From: JACCXE01 sp963718605
GTDB lineage: Bacteria; Actinomycetota; Acidimicrobiia; Acidimicrobiales; JACCXE01
Direction: 5' to 3'
DNA length: 64,000 bases
Assembly: GCA_963718605.1 (NCBI GenBank)
Contig: OY970363.1
Coordinates: 2,170,001-2,234,000, forward strand
The notes below the pieces were generated by a model. It was given only the letters and a program-made list of their open reading frames with translations. It ran no database searches and was not told the DNA's origin. Position numbers and translations under genes: made by a program. This document shows, one piece after another, positions 9,386 to 17,919 of the stretch (its first letter is position 1; every line of letters starts with the position of its first letter).

Positions 9386-9642
9386 GCGTTTGTGTGGTTG
9401 TCGCCGACGATGATGGCGCCCGCGCCGCGAGCCACGCGTTACGCGATGCCGGGTGGGGCGGGGTGCACTTCGAGGGCGCGTCCGCGGCGGCCGCGGTGCG
9501 CATGACCCGCAAGGGGCGCGCCACGATCCTGAACGCATCACGCCTCGATGGGCCCGACGTCGATGGGGCCCTGGTGGAACTCGGCGCCGACGGTTTCGAC
9601 TGGCGGGTCGCGGAAGACCCAGGGGCGTTGCCCCGCGCGTAA
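9382..9642 (+). CDS. Small protein of unknown function (86 aa)
   Basis: Its GTG start at 9382 overlaps the stop of the O-antigen-ligase-like gene (GTGA), and codon use matches the neighbours, so translation is likely. The sequence begins MSVCVVVADDDGARAA and has the look of a small alpha/beta fold. There are no membrane segments and no motif I recognise. Tight coupling suggests it is made with the ligase-like protein, but the role is unknown. It ends 10 bases before the convergent transglycosylase gene. Confidence 0.5.
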   Translation: MSVCVVVADDDGARAASHALRDAGWGGVHFEGASAAAAVRMTRKGRATILNASRLDGPDVDGALVELGADGFDWRVAEDPGALPRA

Positions 9643-9652
9643 CAGCGTCCTG

Positions 9653-10585
9653 TTAACCCGAAACCGGAACGGGTGACACCTGCGGGTAGCCGATCGGCAG
9701 CATCAGGGTGCCGCCGGTTGTCCGGTAGAGCACGGCCCACTGGTGGTAGCCGCGGAAGGCGCGCTCGTCGGACGTCATGCGATCCGCATACGCCCGTACG
9801 GCCTGCACGTAGTTGGTCGAGTGGTTGTAGCGGAAGATCGCGTCGTCGAGCCGCTCGGGCGCGCCGTTCGCTTTCAAGTAGTTGGCCGCTCCCGCGATGG
9901 CATCGTGGTTCGAGTTGATGTCGCCGCCTTGGCCGTACGCGGCCCAGGTCGACGGCAGGAACTGCATCGGACCTTGCGCGCCCGCAGACGACACACCGCG
10001 GATCCGCCCGAACCGCGTCTCGACCAAGTGGATCGAGGCCAGGACTTGCCACGGCACGCCGGTCTTGGCGGCCGCTTCCTTGTAATAGCCGAGCAACTCG
10101 TCTGCCGGCGCCGGCGCCACGATCACCCACGCCGCGGGCGGCGCGTCGTTGGGTTTGGACTGCCCGGTCAGCGCGATGAGATGACGGGCGGCGGCCACGT
10201 TGTACGCCAGCGCTTGGCGCGTTGGGAAGTCCGGAATTTTGGCCGACACCGCGTTTTCTGCCCCGACGTCTTTCCCGGCGAGTTTGCGGTAGCCGATTTG
10301 TAACGCCACGGCGGCGTTCGAAAGTTCCTCGGGGCTCGTGGTCGGCTCGAGCGTGGCGGCTTCGGCCGCGATGATGTCGGTCGCCGCGGCTTGCGGGTCG
10401 TCGGAGGTGGTGTTTGCGAACGTGCGCGGCGCGGGCGCCGTCGTCGTAGTTGTGGGCGGGACCGTCGTGGTTATGACGCGGCGGGGGATCGACGCCGCGC
10501 GCGGTCGGTCGTTGGTGGCGCAGCCGGCGAGGCACGCCGCCAGCGCGAGCGCGCAAACGACGATCGGAAGGCGATGTTGGGTCAT
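9653..10585 (-). CDS. Lytic transglycosylase-like (SLT) lipoprotein
   Basis: 310 residues. A lipoprotein signal ends in LAGC (Cys22) and is followed by a Pro/Thr-rich linker. The C-terminal half carries an SLT fold: IHLVETRFGRIRG with the expected catalytic Glu189, then SSAGAQGPMQFLPSTW, and later AIFRYNHSTNYVQAV. Such enzymes cleave the glycan strands of peptidoglycan and are anchored to the outer face of the membrane. ATG 10585 overlaps the stop of the upstream sugar dehydrogenase gene (ATGA), so the two are coupled. The frame stays open further upstream, but that is antisense-free overlap with the dehydrogenase and lacks a lipobox. Confidence 0.85.
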   Translation of the reverse strand: MTQHRLPIVVCALALAACLAGCATNDRPRAASIPRRVITTTVPPTTTTTAPAPRTFANTTSDDPQAAATDIIAAEAATLEPTTSPEELSNAAVALQIGYRKLAGKDVGAENAVSAKIPDFPTRQALAYNVAAARHLIALTGQSKPNDAPPAAWVIVAPAPADELLGYYKEAAAKTGVPWQVLASIHLVETRFGRIRGVSSAGAQGPMQFLPSTWAAYGQGGDINSNHDAIAGAANYLKANGAPERLDDAIFRYNHSTNYVQAVRAYADRMTSDERAFRGYHQWAVLYRTTGGTLMLPIGYPQVSPVPVSG

Positions 10586-11817
10586 GCGCGGGTCAACTTG
10601 TAGACCGGGCCGTCGAGCGACAACACCCACAACTCGCCGTTCGCGTCCTCGCCGAAGCTTGACGGCGACCCGACCGCCACACCGAGGTCGCGCATCGACG
10701 CGCCCGACCCGCCGAGCAATCGACCCTTGCAGTAGTCGGCGAACACGTAGGTGCCGGCCAGGCCGCGAATAACCGACCCGCGGTAGACGTAGCCACCCGT
10801 GATCGAACAGTTGCCGCCGTCGTGCGACAGCTCGAATTGCGGCTCGACCGCACCCGCCGGCGCCGCTCCGCCCTGGTATGCGTGTTTCGCCTCCCGCTTG
10901 TTCCAGCCGAAGTTCGCGCCCTTCTGCGCGGCCGCGACGTGGTCCACCTCCTCGTACGCGTTCTGGCCGACGTCGGCAATCCACTGTTCACCGTTGGCGC
11001 GATCGAAGCTGAAGCGCCACGGGTTACGCAGGCCGTAGTGCCAGATCTCGCCGCGCTTGCCGCCCTGTCCGGCGAAGGGATTGTCGTTTGGCACGGTGTA
11101 GGCCTGCGTGCCGCTGGCGCTCGGGTTGATGCGCAGGATCTTGCCCAGCAGCGTGTTGAGGTTTTGTCCGTTGCCCTGCGGGTCGCCGCCGCTGCCCCCG
11201 TCGCCGAGCCCGATGTACAGCAAGTGGTCGGGGCCGAAGATCACTTCGCCGCCGTTGTGGTTGGCGTAAGGCTGGTCGACGGACAGCACCACGCGCTCGG
11301 AACCCTTCGCCGCCACGCCGTTGGTTATCGGGTATTCGACGACGCGCGTGTCGCCGTCCGTGTTCGTGTAGTCGACGTAGAGCTTGGAACCGTCCGGAGC
11401 AAAGGCGATGCCGAGCAGGCCCTGCTCGTTGCCCGTCGACACTTTCTCGTGGATGTCGAGGATGGTCGCGGCCACGGTGGCGCTGGCCGAGCCCACCGTG
11501 AGGCGCTTCACCCGGCCGCCCTTTTCTGCGACGTAGATGGCGTCGTCGTTCGCGCGCGTCGCGAACGCGATCGGAGCCGACAGCGACGCCATCTGGGTGA
11601 GCGCCACACGGTCGGTGACGCTTGCGGGCGCCCCGGTCGTGCTCGTGGCGGGCTTGACCGCGGGGACCGTCGATGACGCGGTTGTTGCTGTGGTTGGAGT
11701 TGTGACCGCGGTAGTGGATGTCGTGGTCGTGGACGTGGACGTGCGCGTCGTTTTCGTGGCGCGCACATCGTTGTCCTTGTCGCCCGAGGAACAGGCGGCC
11801 ATCACTACGAGCAGCAA
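10582..11817 (-). CDS. PQQ-dependent soluble aldose (sugar) dehydrogenase-like lipoprotein
   Basis: 411 residues from TTG 11817. A hydrophobic leader ends VMAAC (Cys9, lipobox), followed by a long Thr/Ser-rich linker, then a six-bladed beta-propeller of the GSDH/YliI family. Landmarks are NEQGLLGIAFAPD, YANHNGGEVIFGPDHLLYIG (with the catalytic-type His), LGKILRINP and YGLRNPWRFSFD. Family members oxidise aldose sugars with PQQ outside the cytoplasm. The leader lacks the normal basic N-region unless translation begins six codons earlier at CTG 11835. That CTG overlaps the thioesterase stop as CTGA and would give LRTVTALLLVVMAAC. The gene lies in a minus-strand operon with the thioesterase and transglycosylase. 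Confidence 0.85.
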   Translation of the reverse strand: MLLVVMAACSSGDKDNDVRATKTTRTSTSTTTTSTTAVTTPTTATTASSTVPAVKPATSTTGAPASVTDRVALTQMASLSAPIAFATRANDDAIYVAEKGGRVKRLTVGSASATVAATILDIHEKVSTGNEQGLLGIAFAPDGSKLYVDYTNTDGDTRVVEYPITNGVAAKGSERVVLSVDQPYANHNGGEVIFGPDHLLYIGLGDGGSGGDPQGNGQNLNTLLGKILRINPSASGTQAYTVPNDNPFAGQGGKRGEIWHYGLRNPWRFSFDRANGEQWIADVGQNAYEEVDHVAAAQKGANFGWNKREAKHAYQGGAAPAGAVEPQFELSHDGGNCSITGGYVYRGSVIRGLAGTYVFADYCKGRLLGGSGASMRDLGVAVGSPSSFGEDANGELWVLSLDGPVYKLTRA

Positions 11818-11831
11818 GGCGGTGACGGTTC

Positions 11832-12695
11832 TCAGCGGTTGATTACGCGTACCAAACCCTCCTGCACGACGGACACGGCCAGTTTCCCATCCGTCGTGAA
11901 GATTTTTCCTTCAGCCAGCCCGCGCGCCCCTGACGCCGAGGGGCTCACCTGGTCGTACAAGAGCCACTCGTCGGCGCGAAAGGGACGGTGGAACCACATG
12001 GCGTGGTCGAGCGAGGCACCCATGATGTTGCCGTCCTCCCACTTCAAGCGGTGGGCGCTGAAGATGGAGTCGAGCAGCGTCATGTCCGACGCGTATGTCA
12101 ACACGCAGACGTGCAGGAGCGGATCGTCGGGCAGCTTGCCGTCCGCTCGGAACCAGAGTTGCTGCGTTGTCGCCGTCGCCTCAAGCGGTGTGACGAAGCG
12201 CAGGTCTATCGGCCGAGGGCGCGAGTACCACTCGCCCATCTGTTCGGCGTAGGGCGCCATGCGGGTGCGGAAGTCGGGCAGGCTTTCGGCGTTGGGGACG
12301 TCAGCCGGTATCGGCAACGCGTGGTCGAGGCCCTCTTCCTCGATCTGGAACGACGCGCTCAGCGTGAAAATGGCGCGGCCGTGCTGGATCGCGTTCACGC
12401 GGCGAGTGGTGAAGCTCTTACCGTCGCGGATGCGGTCGACCTCGTAGATGATCGGGGTCGTCGGATCGCCCGGACGCAGGAAGTAGGCGTGCAGGGAATG
12501 CACGTGGCGTTCGGGCTCACCCGGGCGCACCGCCTCTTGCACCGTGCGGCCAGCCGCGACCAACGCCTGGCCCGCGACCTGCCCGCCGAAGACGCGCTGG
12601 CGATTCTCGTCGGGGCTTTGGCCTCGGAAAATGTTGACCTCGATGCGTTCGAGGTCGAGCAGGTCAATGAGATCGTCGAGCGCCGGCTGATCCAT
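11832..12695 (-). CDS. tesB: Acyl-CoA thioesterase II (TesB family)
   Basis: 287 residues with the double hot-dog layout of TesB. The N-terminal half has FRGQSPDENRQRVFGGQVAGQ. The C-terminal half has the active-site stretch ASLDHAMWFHRPFRADEWLL. It hydrolyses acyl-CoA to free acid and CoA in the cytoplasm. I chose ATG 12695 (MDQPALDDLI) because homologues begin there. An upstream ATG at 12743 would overlap the divergent glucosidase gene by 29 bases. With the chosen start only 19 bases separate the two divergent genes, so their promoters must lie in each other's coding sequence. Confidence 0.9.
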   Translation of the reverse strand: MDQPALDDLIDLLDLERIEVNIFRGQSPDENRQRVFGGQVAGQALVAAGRTVQEAVRPGEPERHVHSLHAYFLRPGDPTTPIIYEVDRIRDGKSFTTRRVNAIQHGRAIFTLSASFQIEEEGLDHALPIPADVPNAESLPDFRTRMAPYAEQMGEWYSRPRPIDLRFVTPLEATATTQQLWFRADGKLPDDPLLHVCVLTYASDMTLLDSIFSAHRLKWEDGNIMGASLDHAMWFHRPFRADEWLLYDQVSPSASGARGLAEGKIFTTDGKLAVSVVQEGLVRVINR

Positions 12696-12714
12696 CCCGC
12701 AATACTCGCAGACG

Positions 12715-13884
12715 ATGACAAATCCCTTTCCAGACCGATTCATTTGGGGGACGGCGACCGCCGCGCACCAAGTTGAAGGCGGGAACTACAACAACGACTG
12801 GTGGGCCTGGGAGCACAACCCGGAGTCGGGGTGTGTCGAACCGTCGGGGGACGCGTGCAATCACTGGGCGCTGTACGAGCAGGACATCGACCTGCTCAAG
12901 AGCTTCGGGTTCAACGCCTACCGGTTCTCGGTCGAGTGGAGCCGCATCGAACCCGAACGCGGCGAGTGGAGCCACGCCGCGGTCGACCACTACCGCAACG
13001 TGCTCGAGGCGTGCCACGCCCGCGATGTGATGCCGATCGTGACGTACCACCACTTCACCAACCCGCGCTGGGTGGCGCACCTCGGCGGGTGGGAAGAACC
13101 CGACACCGCCGATCGCTTCGCGGACTTCTGTGGCCGGCTCACCGATCAAGTGGGCGACCTGATCGGCACGGCCTGCACGCTTAACGAGCCGAACATCGTC
13201 GCGATGATCGGCTACCTGTGGGGCGCGTTCCCGCCCGGCCGTCGCGACCCGGCGCTGCGCCGCGCCGTCAACGACATCTTCATCGACGCCCATCACAAGT
13301 CGGCCAAGGCGATCAAGGCGAGCAAAGGAAACTTTCCCGTCGGCATGTGTGTGGCGATGAGCGACTACCAAGCCGTCGACGGCGGCGAACCGCGGCGCGA
13401 TCGCATCCGCAAGAACATGCAGGACGTGTTCCTCGAGGCGGCACGGGGCGACGACTTTGTCGGCGTGCAGTGCTACTCGCGCGACCGCGTCGGCCCCGAC
13501 GGCATCATCCCGACCGAGGAGGGGGTGCCGCTGACCCAGATGAACTACGAGGTCTGGCCCGAGGCGTTGGAAGCGACCATCCGCCGGGCCACCGAAGTCA
13601 CCGACGGCACGCCCGTCCTCGTCACCGAGAACGGCATCGGCATCGAGGACGATGCGATCCGTATCGACTACGTGAAGCGTGCGCTCAAAGGCGTGCAGAA
13701 CTGTCTCGCCGACGGCATCGACGTGCGCGGCTACACGTACTGGTCGCTCATGGACAACTTCGAGTGGGCGCTCGGTTACGGCCCGAAGTTCGGTCTGATC
13801 GCAGTCGACCGCACCACGTTCGAGCGCACACCGAAGCCGTCAGCGACGTGGCTCGGCGCGATCGCCCAGGCGAACGCCTTTTAG
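12715..13884 (+). CDS. Glycoside hydrolase family 1 (beta-glucosidase-like)
   Basis: 389 residues, somewhat shorter than the usual 440-470. It begins FPDRFIWGTATAAHQVEGG, a GH1 hallmark. The acid/base Glu158 is in TLNEPN and the nucleophile Glu305 is in VTENG. The aglycone/sugar-site motif YWSLMDNFEWALGY follows near the end. It is expected to cleave beta-linked sugars with retention of configuration. There is no signal peptide, so it is cytoplasmic. Its last 4 bases overlap the end of the convergent cyclase gene. Confidence 0.9.
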   Translation: MTNPFPDRFIWGTATAAHQVEGGNYNNDWWAWEHNPESGCVEPSGDACNHWALYEQDIDLLKSFGFNAYRFSVEWSRIEPERGEWSHAAVDHYRNVLEACHARDVMPIVTYHHFTNPRWVAHLGGWEEPDTADRFADFCGRLTDQVGDLIGTACTLNEPNIVAMIGYLWGAFPPGRRDPALRRAVNDIFIDAHHKSAKAIKASKGNFPVGMCVAMSDYQAVDGGEPRRDRIRKNMQDVFLEAARGDDFVGVQCYSRDRVGPDGIIPTEEGVPLTQMNYEVWPEALEATIRRATEVTDGTPVLVTENGIGIEDDAIRIDYVKRALKGVQNCLADGIDVRGYTYWSLMDNFEWALGYGPKFGLIAVDRTTFERTPKPSATWLGAIAQANAF

Positions 13885-15206
13885 TAGTAAGTGACCTTGT
13901 AAAGCGCCACTGCGCCGATGCCTTTGAGGTCGCGGTCGCCGATCGGCTCGAACACGAAGCCCTTGCCGATCGCGAGTTCGCGCACCACGTTCGACACGAG
14001 GATCTCGCCCGCGCCGCCCTCGGCGCAGATGCGTGCTGTGGTCGACACCACGAGGCCGTGCAAGTCGTCGTCGTCGGAGACGGGCTCACCGGCATTGATG
14101 CCGATGCGCACGGGGAGTTCGCCAAAGCCGTTCTGCATGTCGATCGCGCAGCCGACGGCCTGGGAGACCGACGGGAACTCCGCCATTACGCCGTCGCCCA
14201 TGCTCTTGACGAGGCGACCGCCGCGGGCGTCGAGCGCGTCCTTGCTGATCGCGTGGAAGGCCCGGTTCAGTTCGTGCGCGTCGAGGTCGCCGAGTCGGGA
14301 GGTTGTCTGCGTGGACTCCACGATGTCGCTGAACAGGATCACCGTCGGCCGCACGCTCTTGCGCGGGAAGTAACCGTCAATGAGCGGCACGCCCAGGAAG
14401 TCACCCATCGCTCGCAGCGCCTCGGACGCGTTGTCGTCCCACGGGTTGGTCTCCTTGCCTTCTTGCACGGAGAAAATTGCGTCGGGCACGAGCGCGGCCA
14501 CCTTCCGGCCGAGTTCCACCGGGATGGCGCGGCTGTCCCGCCGATGGGTCACTAACGCGGGCGCGTCCAGTTCGAGCAGATCCTTCGACACGTCGAGCTT
14601 GAACGACAGCTCGTACAGCGCACTGGCGACGTCCGCGTTGATTGAATTGCGCGCGAATTGCATCCGGCGATCGGTGTCGCCGGGGTCGGATCCGTCGGGG
14701 TGCGTGTAGTAGCCGAGCATCGTCGAGGCCATGCCGGGCTGGCTCTGCAGCAGCTTCACGGTGGACAGGACCGACGCCCGCATTTCGGCGGTGCCGAGCT
14801 CTTCACCTTTGGCGTAGACGCTGTCGAGGACGACGCGTTCGACCGCCTCCGGATTTTGTGACGCGAACCGGGCCAGAATCGCGCCGCCGTAACACGTGGC
14901 CAGAAACGGGGCGGAGTCGAGTCTCACCGACTCGAGCACTGCGAACACGTCGAGCGCAAGGTCGTCGAGCGAGAGTCGGCCGATCACGTTGCGTTCCGAC
15001 AGGCCGTTGCCGCGCATGTCGAAACGGATCACGGTGAAGTGCCGACCCAGTGCCTCCATGAACAACCGGTAGTCGGGGAACATCCACTGCAGGTCGAGGT
15101 GGCTGATCCATCCCCGCACGTATACAAGCGGGGGGCCGTCGCCGTGCACCGAGTACGCGATCGACACCTCGTCCTCGGTCAAGGCGAATCGGATAGGTGG
15201 CGGCAC
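13881..15206 (-). CDS. Alpha/beta hydrolase fused to class III adenylate/guanylate cyclase
   Basis: 441 residues. Residues 1-270 form an alpha/beta hydrolase (FDMRGNGLS, nucleophile elbow ATCYGGA). Residues 285-441 form a class III cyclase domain with the two metal-binding aspartates, Asp294 in LFSDIVESTQ and Asp338 in KSMGDGV, then RIGINAGEPV. This order is known in actinobacterial cyclases such as the Rv1900c type. The expected nucleophile Ser is replaced by Cys105. No membrane segment is present. A cyclic nucleotide product is likely if the domain dimerises. The hydrolase half may act as a sensor or be a weak enzyme. It ends in a 4-base convergent overlap with the glucosidase. Confidence 0.85.
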   Translation of the reverse strand: MPPPIRFALTEDEVSIAYSVHGDGPPLVYVRGWISHLDLQWMFPDYRLFMEALGRHFTVIRFDMRGNGLSERNVIGRLSLDDLALDVFAVLESVRLDSAPFLATCYGGAILARFASQNPEAVERVVLDSVYAKGEELGTAEMRASVLSTVKLLQSQPGMASTMLGYYTHPDGSDPGDTDRRMQFARNSINADVASALYELSFKLDVSKDLLELDAPALVTHRRDSRAIPVELGRKVAALVPDAIFSVQEGKETNPWDDNASEALRAMGDFLGVPLIDGYFPRKSVRPTVILFSDIVESTQTTSRLGDLDAHELNRAFHAISKDALDARGGRLVKSMGDGVMAEFPSVSQAVGCAIDMQNGFGELPVRIGINAGEPVSDDDDLHGLVVSTTARICAEGGAGEILVSNVVRELAIGKGFVFEPIGDRDLKGIGAVALYKVTYY

Positions 15207-15237
15207 CCCATAAGCGTAGATAGCTACGGTTCGTCCT

Positions 15238-15642
15238 ATGCCGCTTATGCAACATGCAACCAGCCTGATGAACTTCGCGTTCAGCCCGGATGGCCTCGAC
15301 GGATTCGACGATGACTCGATCGCCGCCTTTGACCCGTGCGCCGGGCTCCCGCTGCACGAGGCGCTTCAGCGCATCCCGCACATCAACCTGCCCGACCCCG
15401 TGATCCAGTTCGTCGGCCAGTGGCCGTCGGCATTGCAGCGCGCCGTGCAGGCAGTTGTCTGGGAAAACTTCAATCGCGAGGAGCGCGTGCCGATCACATT
15501 CGCATGGACTCCCGCGTACGACTACTCGATCACGATCTACGACGTGCACGACACGGCGACGACGCGCGGCGGGATAACCGTGCTGTTCACGAGCAGGTAT
15601 CCGGACGACGAGCATCCGCTGAATCGCTCCGCGGGCAGCTGA
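15238..15642 (+). CDS. Protein of unknown function (134 aa)
   Basis: It starts at ATG 15238, 31 bases from the divergent cyclase gene, with no clear Shine-Dalgarno, so it may be leaderless. The sequence is mixed alpha/beta with an aromatic-rich centre (VPITFAWTPAYDYSITIYDV) and a charged end. There are no signal peptide, membrane segment or known catalytic motif. Codon use matches the neighbours. It is followed after 38 bases by the GtrA-like gene. Function unknown. Confidence 0.55.
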   Translation: MPLMQHATSLMNFAFSPDGLDGFDDDSIAAFDPCAGLPLHEALQRIPHINLPDPVIQFVGQWPSALQRAVQAVVWENFNREERVPITFAWTPAYDYSITIYDVHDTATTRGGITVLFTSRYPDDEHPLNRSAGS

Positions 15643-15680
15643 CTTCGGAGTCACCGCTCCCGCCCCGTACGATGGGGCGT

Positions 15681-16157
15681 ATGGCCACGACGATCGCCGA
15701 CCTGCGCGCGCGGGCCAAGACGCCCGGCGGTGTCAAGGCGATCAAGTACACGCTCGTGTCGGTGATCTCGGTCATCGTCACCCAGATCGCGCTGGTGGTT
15801 CTCTACGGCTTGCTGCACTGGACCGCGCGCTCGTCGAACATCCTCGCCGTCACGATCGGTGGTGTGCCGAGCTACTGGCTGAACCGCCAGTGGGTTTGGA
15901 AGAAGAGCGGGCGCAGTCATCTCTGGAAGGAGACGGTGCCGTTCTGGGCACTGAACTTCTTCGGGCTCGCGCTGTCGACGTGGGCGGCGGACTTCGGCGG
16001 TTCGTACGGCGAGTCCCATTTCGATTCGCATCTCGTGCAAACCGCGTGCGTGGCCGTGGGCTCTATCGGAGCGTTCGGGCTGTTGTGGGTCGGCAAGTTC
16101 TTGATCTTCAACAAGCTGATGTTCGGTATCGAACACCACCGTGCCGCTGACGTCTGA
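15681..16157 (+). CDS. GtrA-family membrane protein
   Basis: 158 residues with four membrane segments and the GtrA pattern KYTLVSVISVIVTQIAL, then GGVPSYWLNRQWVWKKSGR. GtrA proteins are small membrane proteins linked to polyprenyl-phosphate sugar movement or cell-wall polysaccharide assembly. The position at the head of a polysaccharide region agrees. ATG 15681 is preferred; ATG 15672 is in frame 9 bases earlier. The methyltransferase start lies 17 bases inside its 3' end, so translation is coupled. Confidence 0.8.
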   Translation: MATTIADLRARAKTPGGVKAIKYTLVSVISVIVTQIALVVLYGLLHWTARSSNILAVTIGGVPSYWLNRQWVWKKSGRSHLWKETVPFWALNFFGLALSTWAADFGGSYGESHFDSHLVQTACVAVGSIGAFGLLWVGKFLIFNKLMFGIEHHRAADV

Positions 16158-16770
16158 TCTCGCCGCGGTCGCCGCTCGGACGAAAGGCTTCATGCCAGTC
16201 GACGAGGGCGACGCGCTGCACGACGCCGGAGTCGTGGCCGCGGCCTCGGGTCTCGGCCCGCTGGTCGAAATCGGTTCCTACTGCGGCAAGTCCGCGATCT
16301 ATCTCGGCGCCGCCGCGCGCGCCGGCGACACGGTGTTGTTCTCCGTCGACCACCATCGCGGGTCCGAAGAAAACCAAAGCGGGTGGGACCACCACGACAC
16401 CGACGTCGTCGACCCGGCGACGGGCCGCATGGACACGCTGCCGTTCTTCCGCCGCACGCTGGTCGAGGCTGACCTCGAGGGTTCGGTGATCCCGATCGTC
16501 GGCGATTCGCCCACCGTGGCGCGTTGGTTCGACACTTCGATCTCGCTCCTCTTCATCGACGGCGGCCACGGCTCCGAACCGGCGTGGGCCGACTACCGCA
16601 ACTGGACCCCCAAGATCGCCGCCGGCGGCTGGCTCGCCATCCACGACGTCTTCCCGAACCCCGAAGACGGCGGCCGCCCGCCCTACGAGCTCTACCGCCA
16701 CGCCGTGGACAACGACGGCTTCACCGAAGTAACCGCCCAAGGCAGCTTGAGAATTCTTCAGCGGAGCTAG
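16141..16770 (+). CDS. Class I SAM-dependent methyltransferase
   Basis: 209 residues, starting at GTG inside the end of gtrA. The SAM-binding motif is LVEIGSYCGKSAIYLGAAA, followed by FSVDHHRGSE and the post-motif LLFIDGGHGSEPAWADYRNW. This matches the Methyltransf_24 type often found in sugar or cell-surface clusters. The acceptor is unknown. A structured gap of 107 bases separates it from the convergent gene at 16878. Confidence 0.8.
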   Translation: MPLTSDLAAVAARTKGFMPVDEGDALHDAGVVAAASGLGPLVEIGSYCGKSAIYLGAAARAGDTVLFSVDHHRGSEENQSGWDHHDTDVVDPATGRMDTLPFFRRTLVEADLEGSVIPIVGDSPTVARWFDTSISLLFIDGGHGSEPAWADYRNWTPKIAAGGWLAIHDVFPNPEDGGRPPYELYRHAVDNDGFTEVTAQGSLRILQRS

Positions 16771-16792
16771 CCACCGAAGACGCAACGCCGCA

Positions 16793-16812
16793 GGATCCCG
16801 CTTTGCGGGTCC
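16793..16812. repeat. Hairpin in convergent gap (element A, first stem)
   Basis: GGATCCCGC (16793-16801) pairs with GCGGGTCC (16805-16812) around TTT with a single bulged T. It lies just after the methyltransferase stop and may act as a terminator without a T-run. A similar arrangement occurs at the 3' end of the helicase gene (27223-27287). Confidence 0.45.
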
Positions 16813-16844
16813 GGAGGCTCGCGAAACGTGGCGGGGTTGAAGCT

Positions 16845-16871
16845 CGCCGAGCAACCGAAGGTTGCGAGGCG
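16845..16871. repeat. Hairpin with symmetric GA/GA internal loop (element A, second stem)
   Basis: CGCC-GA-GCAACC-GAA-GGTTGC-GA-GGCG forms two perfect stems separated by a GA/GA internal loop, closed by a GAA loop. It sits 6 bases from the stop codon of the convergent gene and could terminate transcription from either side. Confidence 0.45.
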
Positions 16872-16877
16872 AAGGGT

Positions 16878-17919
16878 TTAGTGCTTGCGGGCGGCGTCGC
16901 CGCTGGGGACTACCGCGTACTGCGGGAGATGCGTGTCGCAGACGAAGACGTCCCACGCGGGGACTCTTCCGCGAGTGCATCGTTGGCCAGGATCACCGCG
17001 GCGGCCGTGTAGACGGAACGTTCGTCGGCGGGGAAGTGGACGTTCTCGCGCAGGGCTAAGCCAGTCCAGTACGCGCCGTCTTCGTCACGCAGGGCGCGGG
17101 TCGAATCGAGCAGCCACATGGCCTTGTCGCGTTCGCCTACGGCGAGGTGCGCGAGCGAACACTCGGCGGTCTCCGACGCCGTAATCCACGGCTGATCCGA
17201 CACACAGCGCACGCCGCGGCCGTCGCTGGTGAATTCGTCCCAGCGGCTCGCCAGCCGGGCCCGGCCCGCGGACCCCCGAGCGCGCCGCACAAGACGGGGT
17301 AGTACCAGTCCATCGCCCAGGGTTCCTTCGGTTCGAAGGCCGCTTCATTGTTGGCGACGGTGTAGGCGAGGCGGCCAGCTGCGAGTTCCCACTCGGGTCG
17401 TTCGTATCCGAGCGCGTGTGCGACGCCGATGGCGCAGCGCAACGAGAACGCGGCCGACGACGAACCGGTTAGCAGCGCGTATCGGTGCGGCGAGCCTTCG
17501 GGCTCGAGTGACCACAAGAGTTCGCCACCGGGCTCTTGCAGGCTGAGCGCGAACTCGACGGCGCTCTCGAGCATCGGGAACGACGCGCTGAGGAATGCGC
17601 TGTCGCGAAAGATGCGCCAGTGATGCCACAACCCCGTGGCGACGTACAACGACACGTTGGTGTCGCGCCGCGGGTCTTCGATCAGATCGCCGGCCGTGTA
17701 GTAGCTGCACCACGACCCGTCTTCGTGCTGCAGGCCGGCGAGCCAGTTGTATGCGGCGTCGGCCTGATCGCGGTAGCCGCCAATCCCGAGCGCCATCGCC
17801 GCCTCGACGTGGTTCCACGGGTCGGAGTGGCCGCCGGGGAACCACTCGATCATGCCGTTGTCGAGTTGGAGCGCGGCGATCGACTCGATCGTCTGCTTCT
17901 GCTCGCGTGCGGTCAGCAT
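16878..17919 (-). CDS. Alpha/alpha-barrel (prenyltransferase-fold) protein, two frameshifts
   Basis: Starting at ATG 17919 (MLTAREQKQTIESIAAL) the protein shows repeated helical units typical of the terpenoid cyclase/prenyltransferase (alpha/alpha) fold: DNGMIEWFPGGHSDPWNHVE, GLQHEDGSWCSYY, then VSDQPWITASETAECSLAHL. The frame breaks twice: near 17270 (GGGGG, one G missing) and near 16960 (CCCC, one C missing on the coding strand). With both bases restored the reading runs to TAA at 16878, ending WDVFVCDTHLPQYAVVPSG, for 347 residues. The substrate is unknown. It overlaps the upstream methyltransferase stop (TGATG) and is part of an envelope operon. Confidence 0.65.

Noticed and set aside
10822..11676. 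Plus-strand open frame inside the sugar dehydrogenase gene
   Set aside because: It is antisense to a well-supported beta-propeller protein and has no recognisable motif.
12696..12743. Longer thioesterase start at 12743
   Set aside because: The added 16 residues are not TesB-like and would overlap the divergent glucosidase gene.
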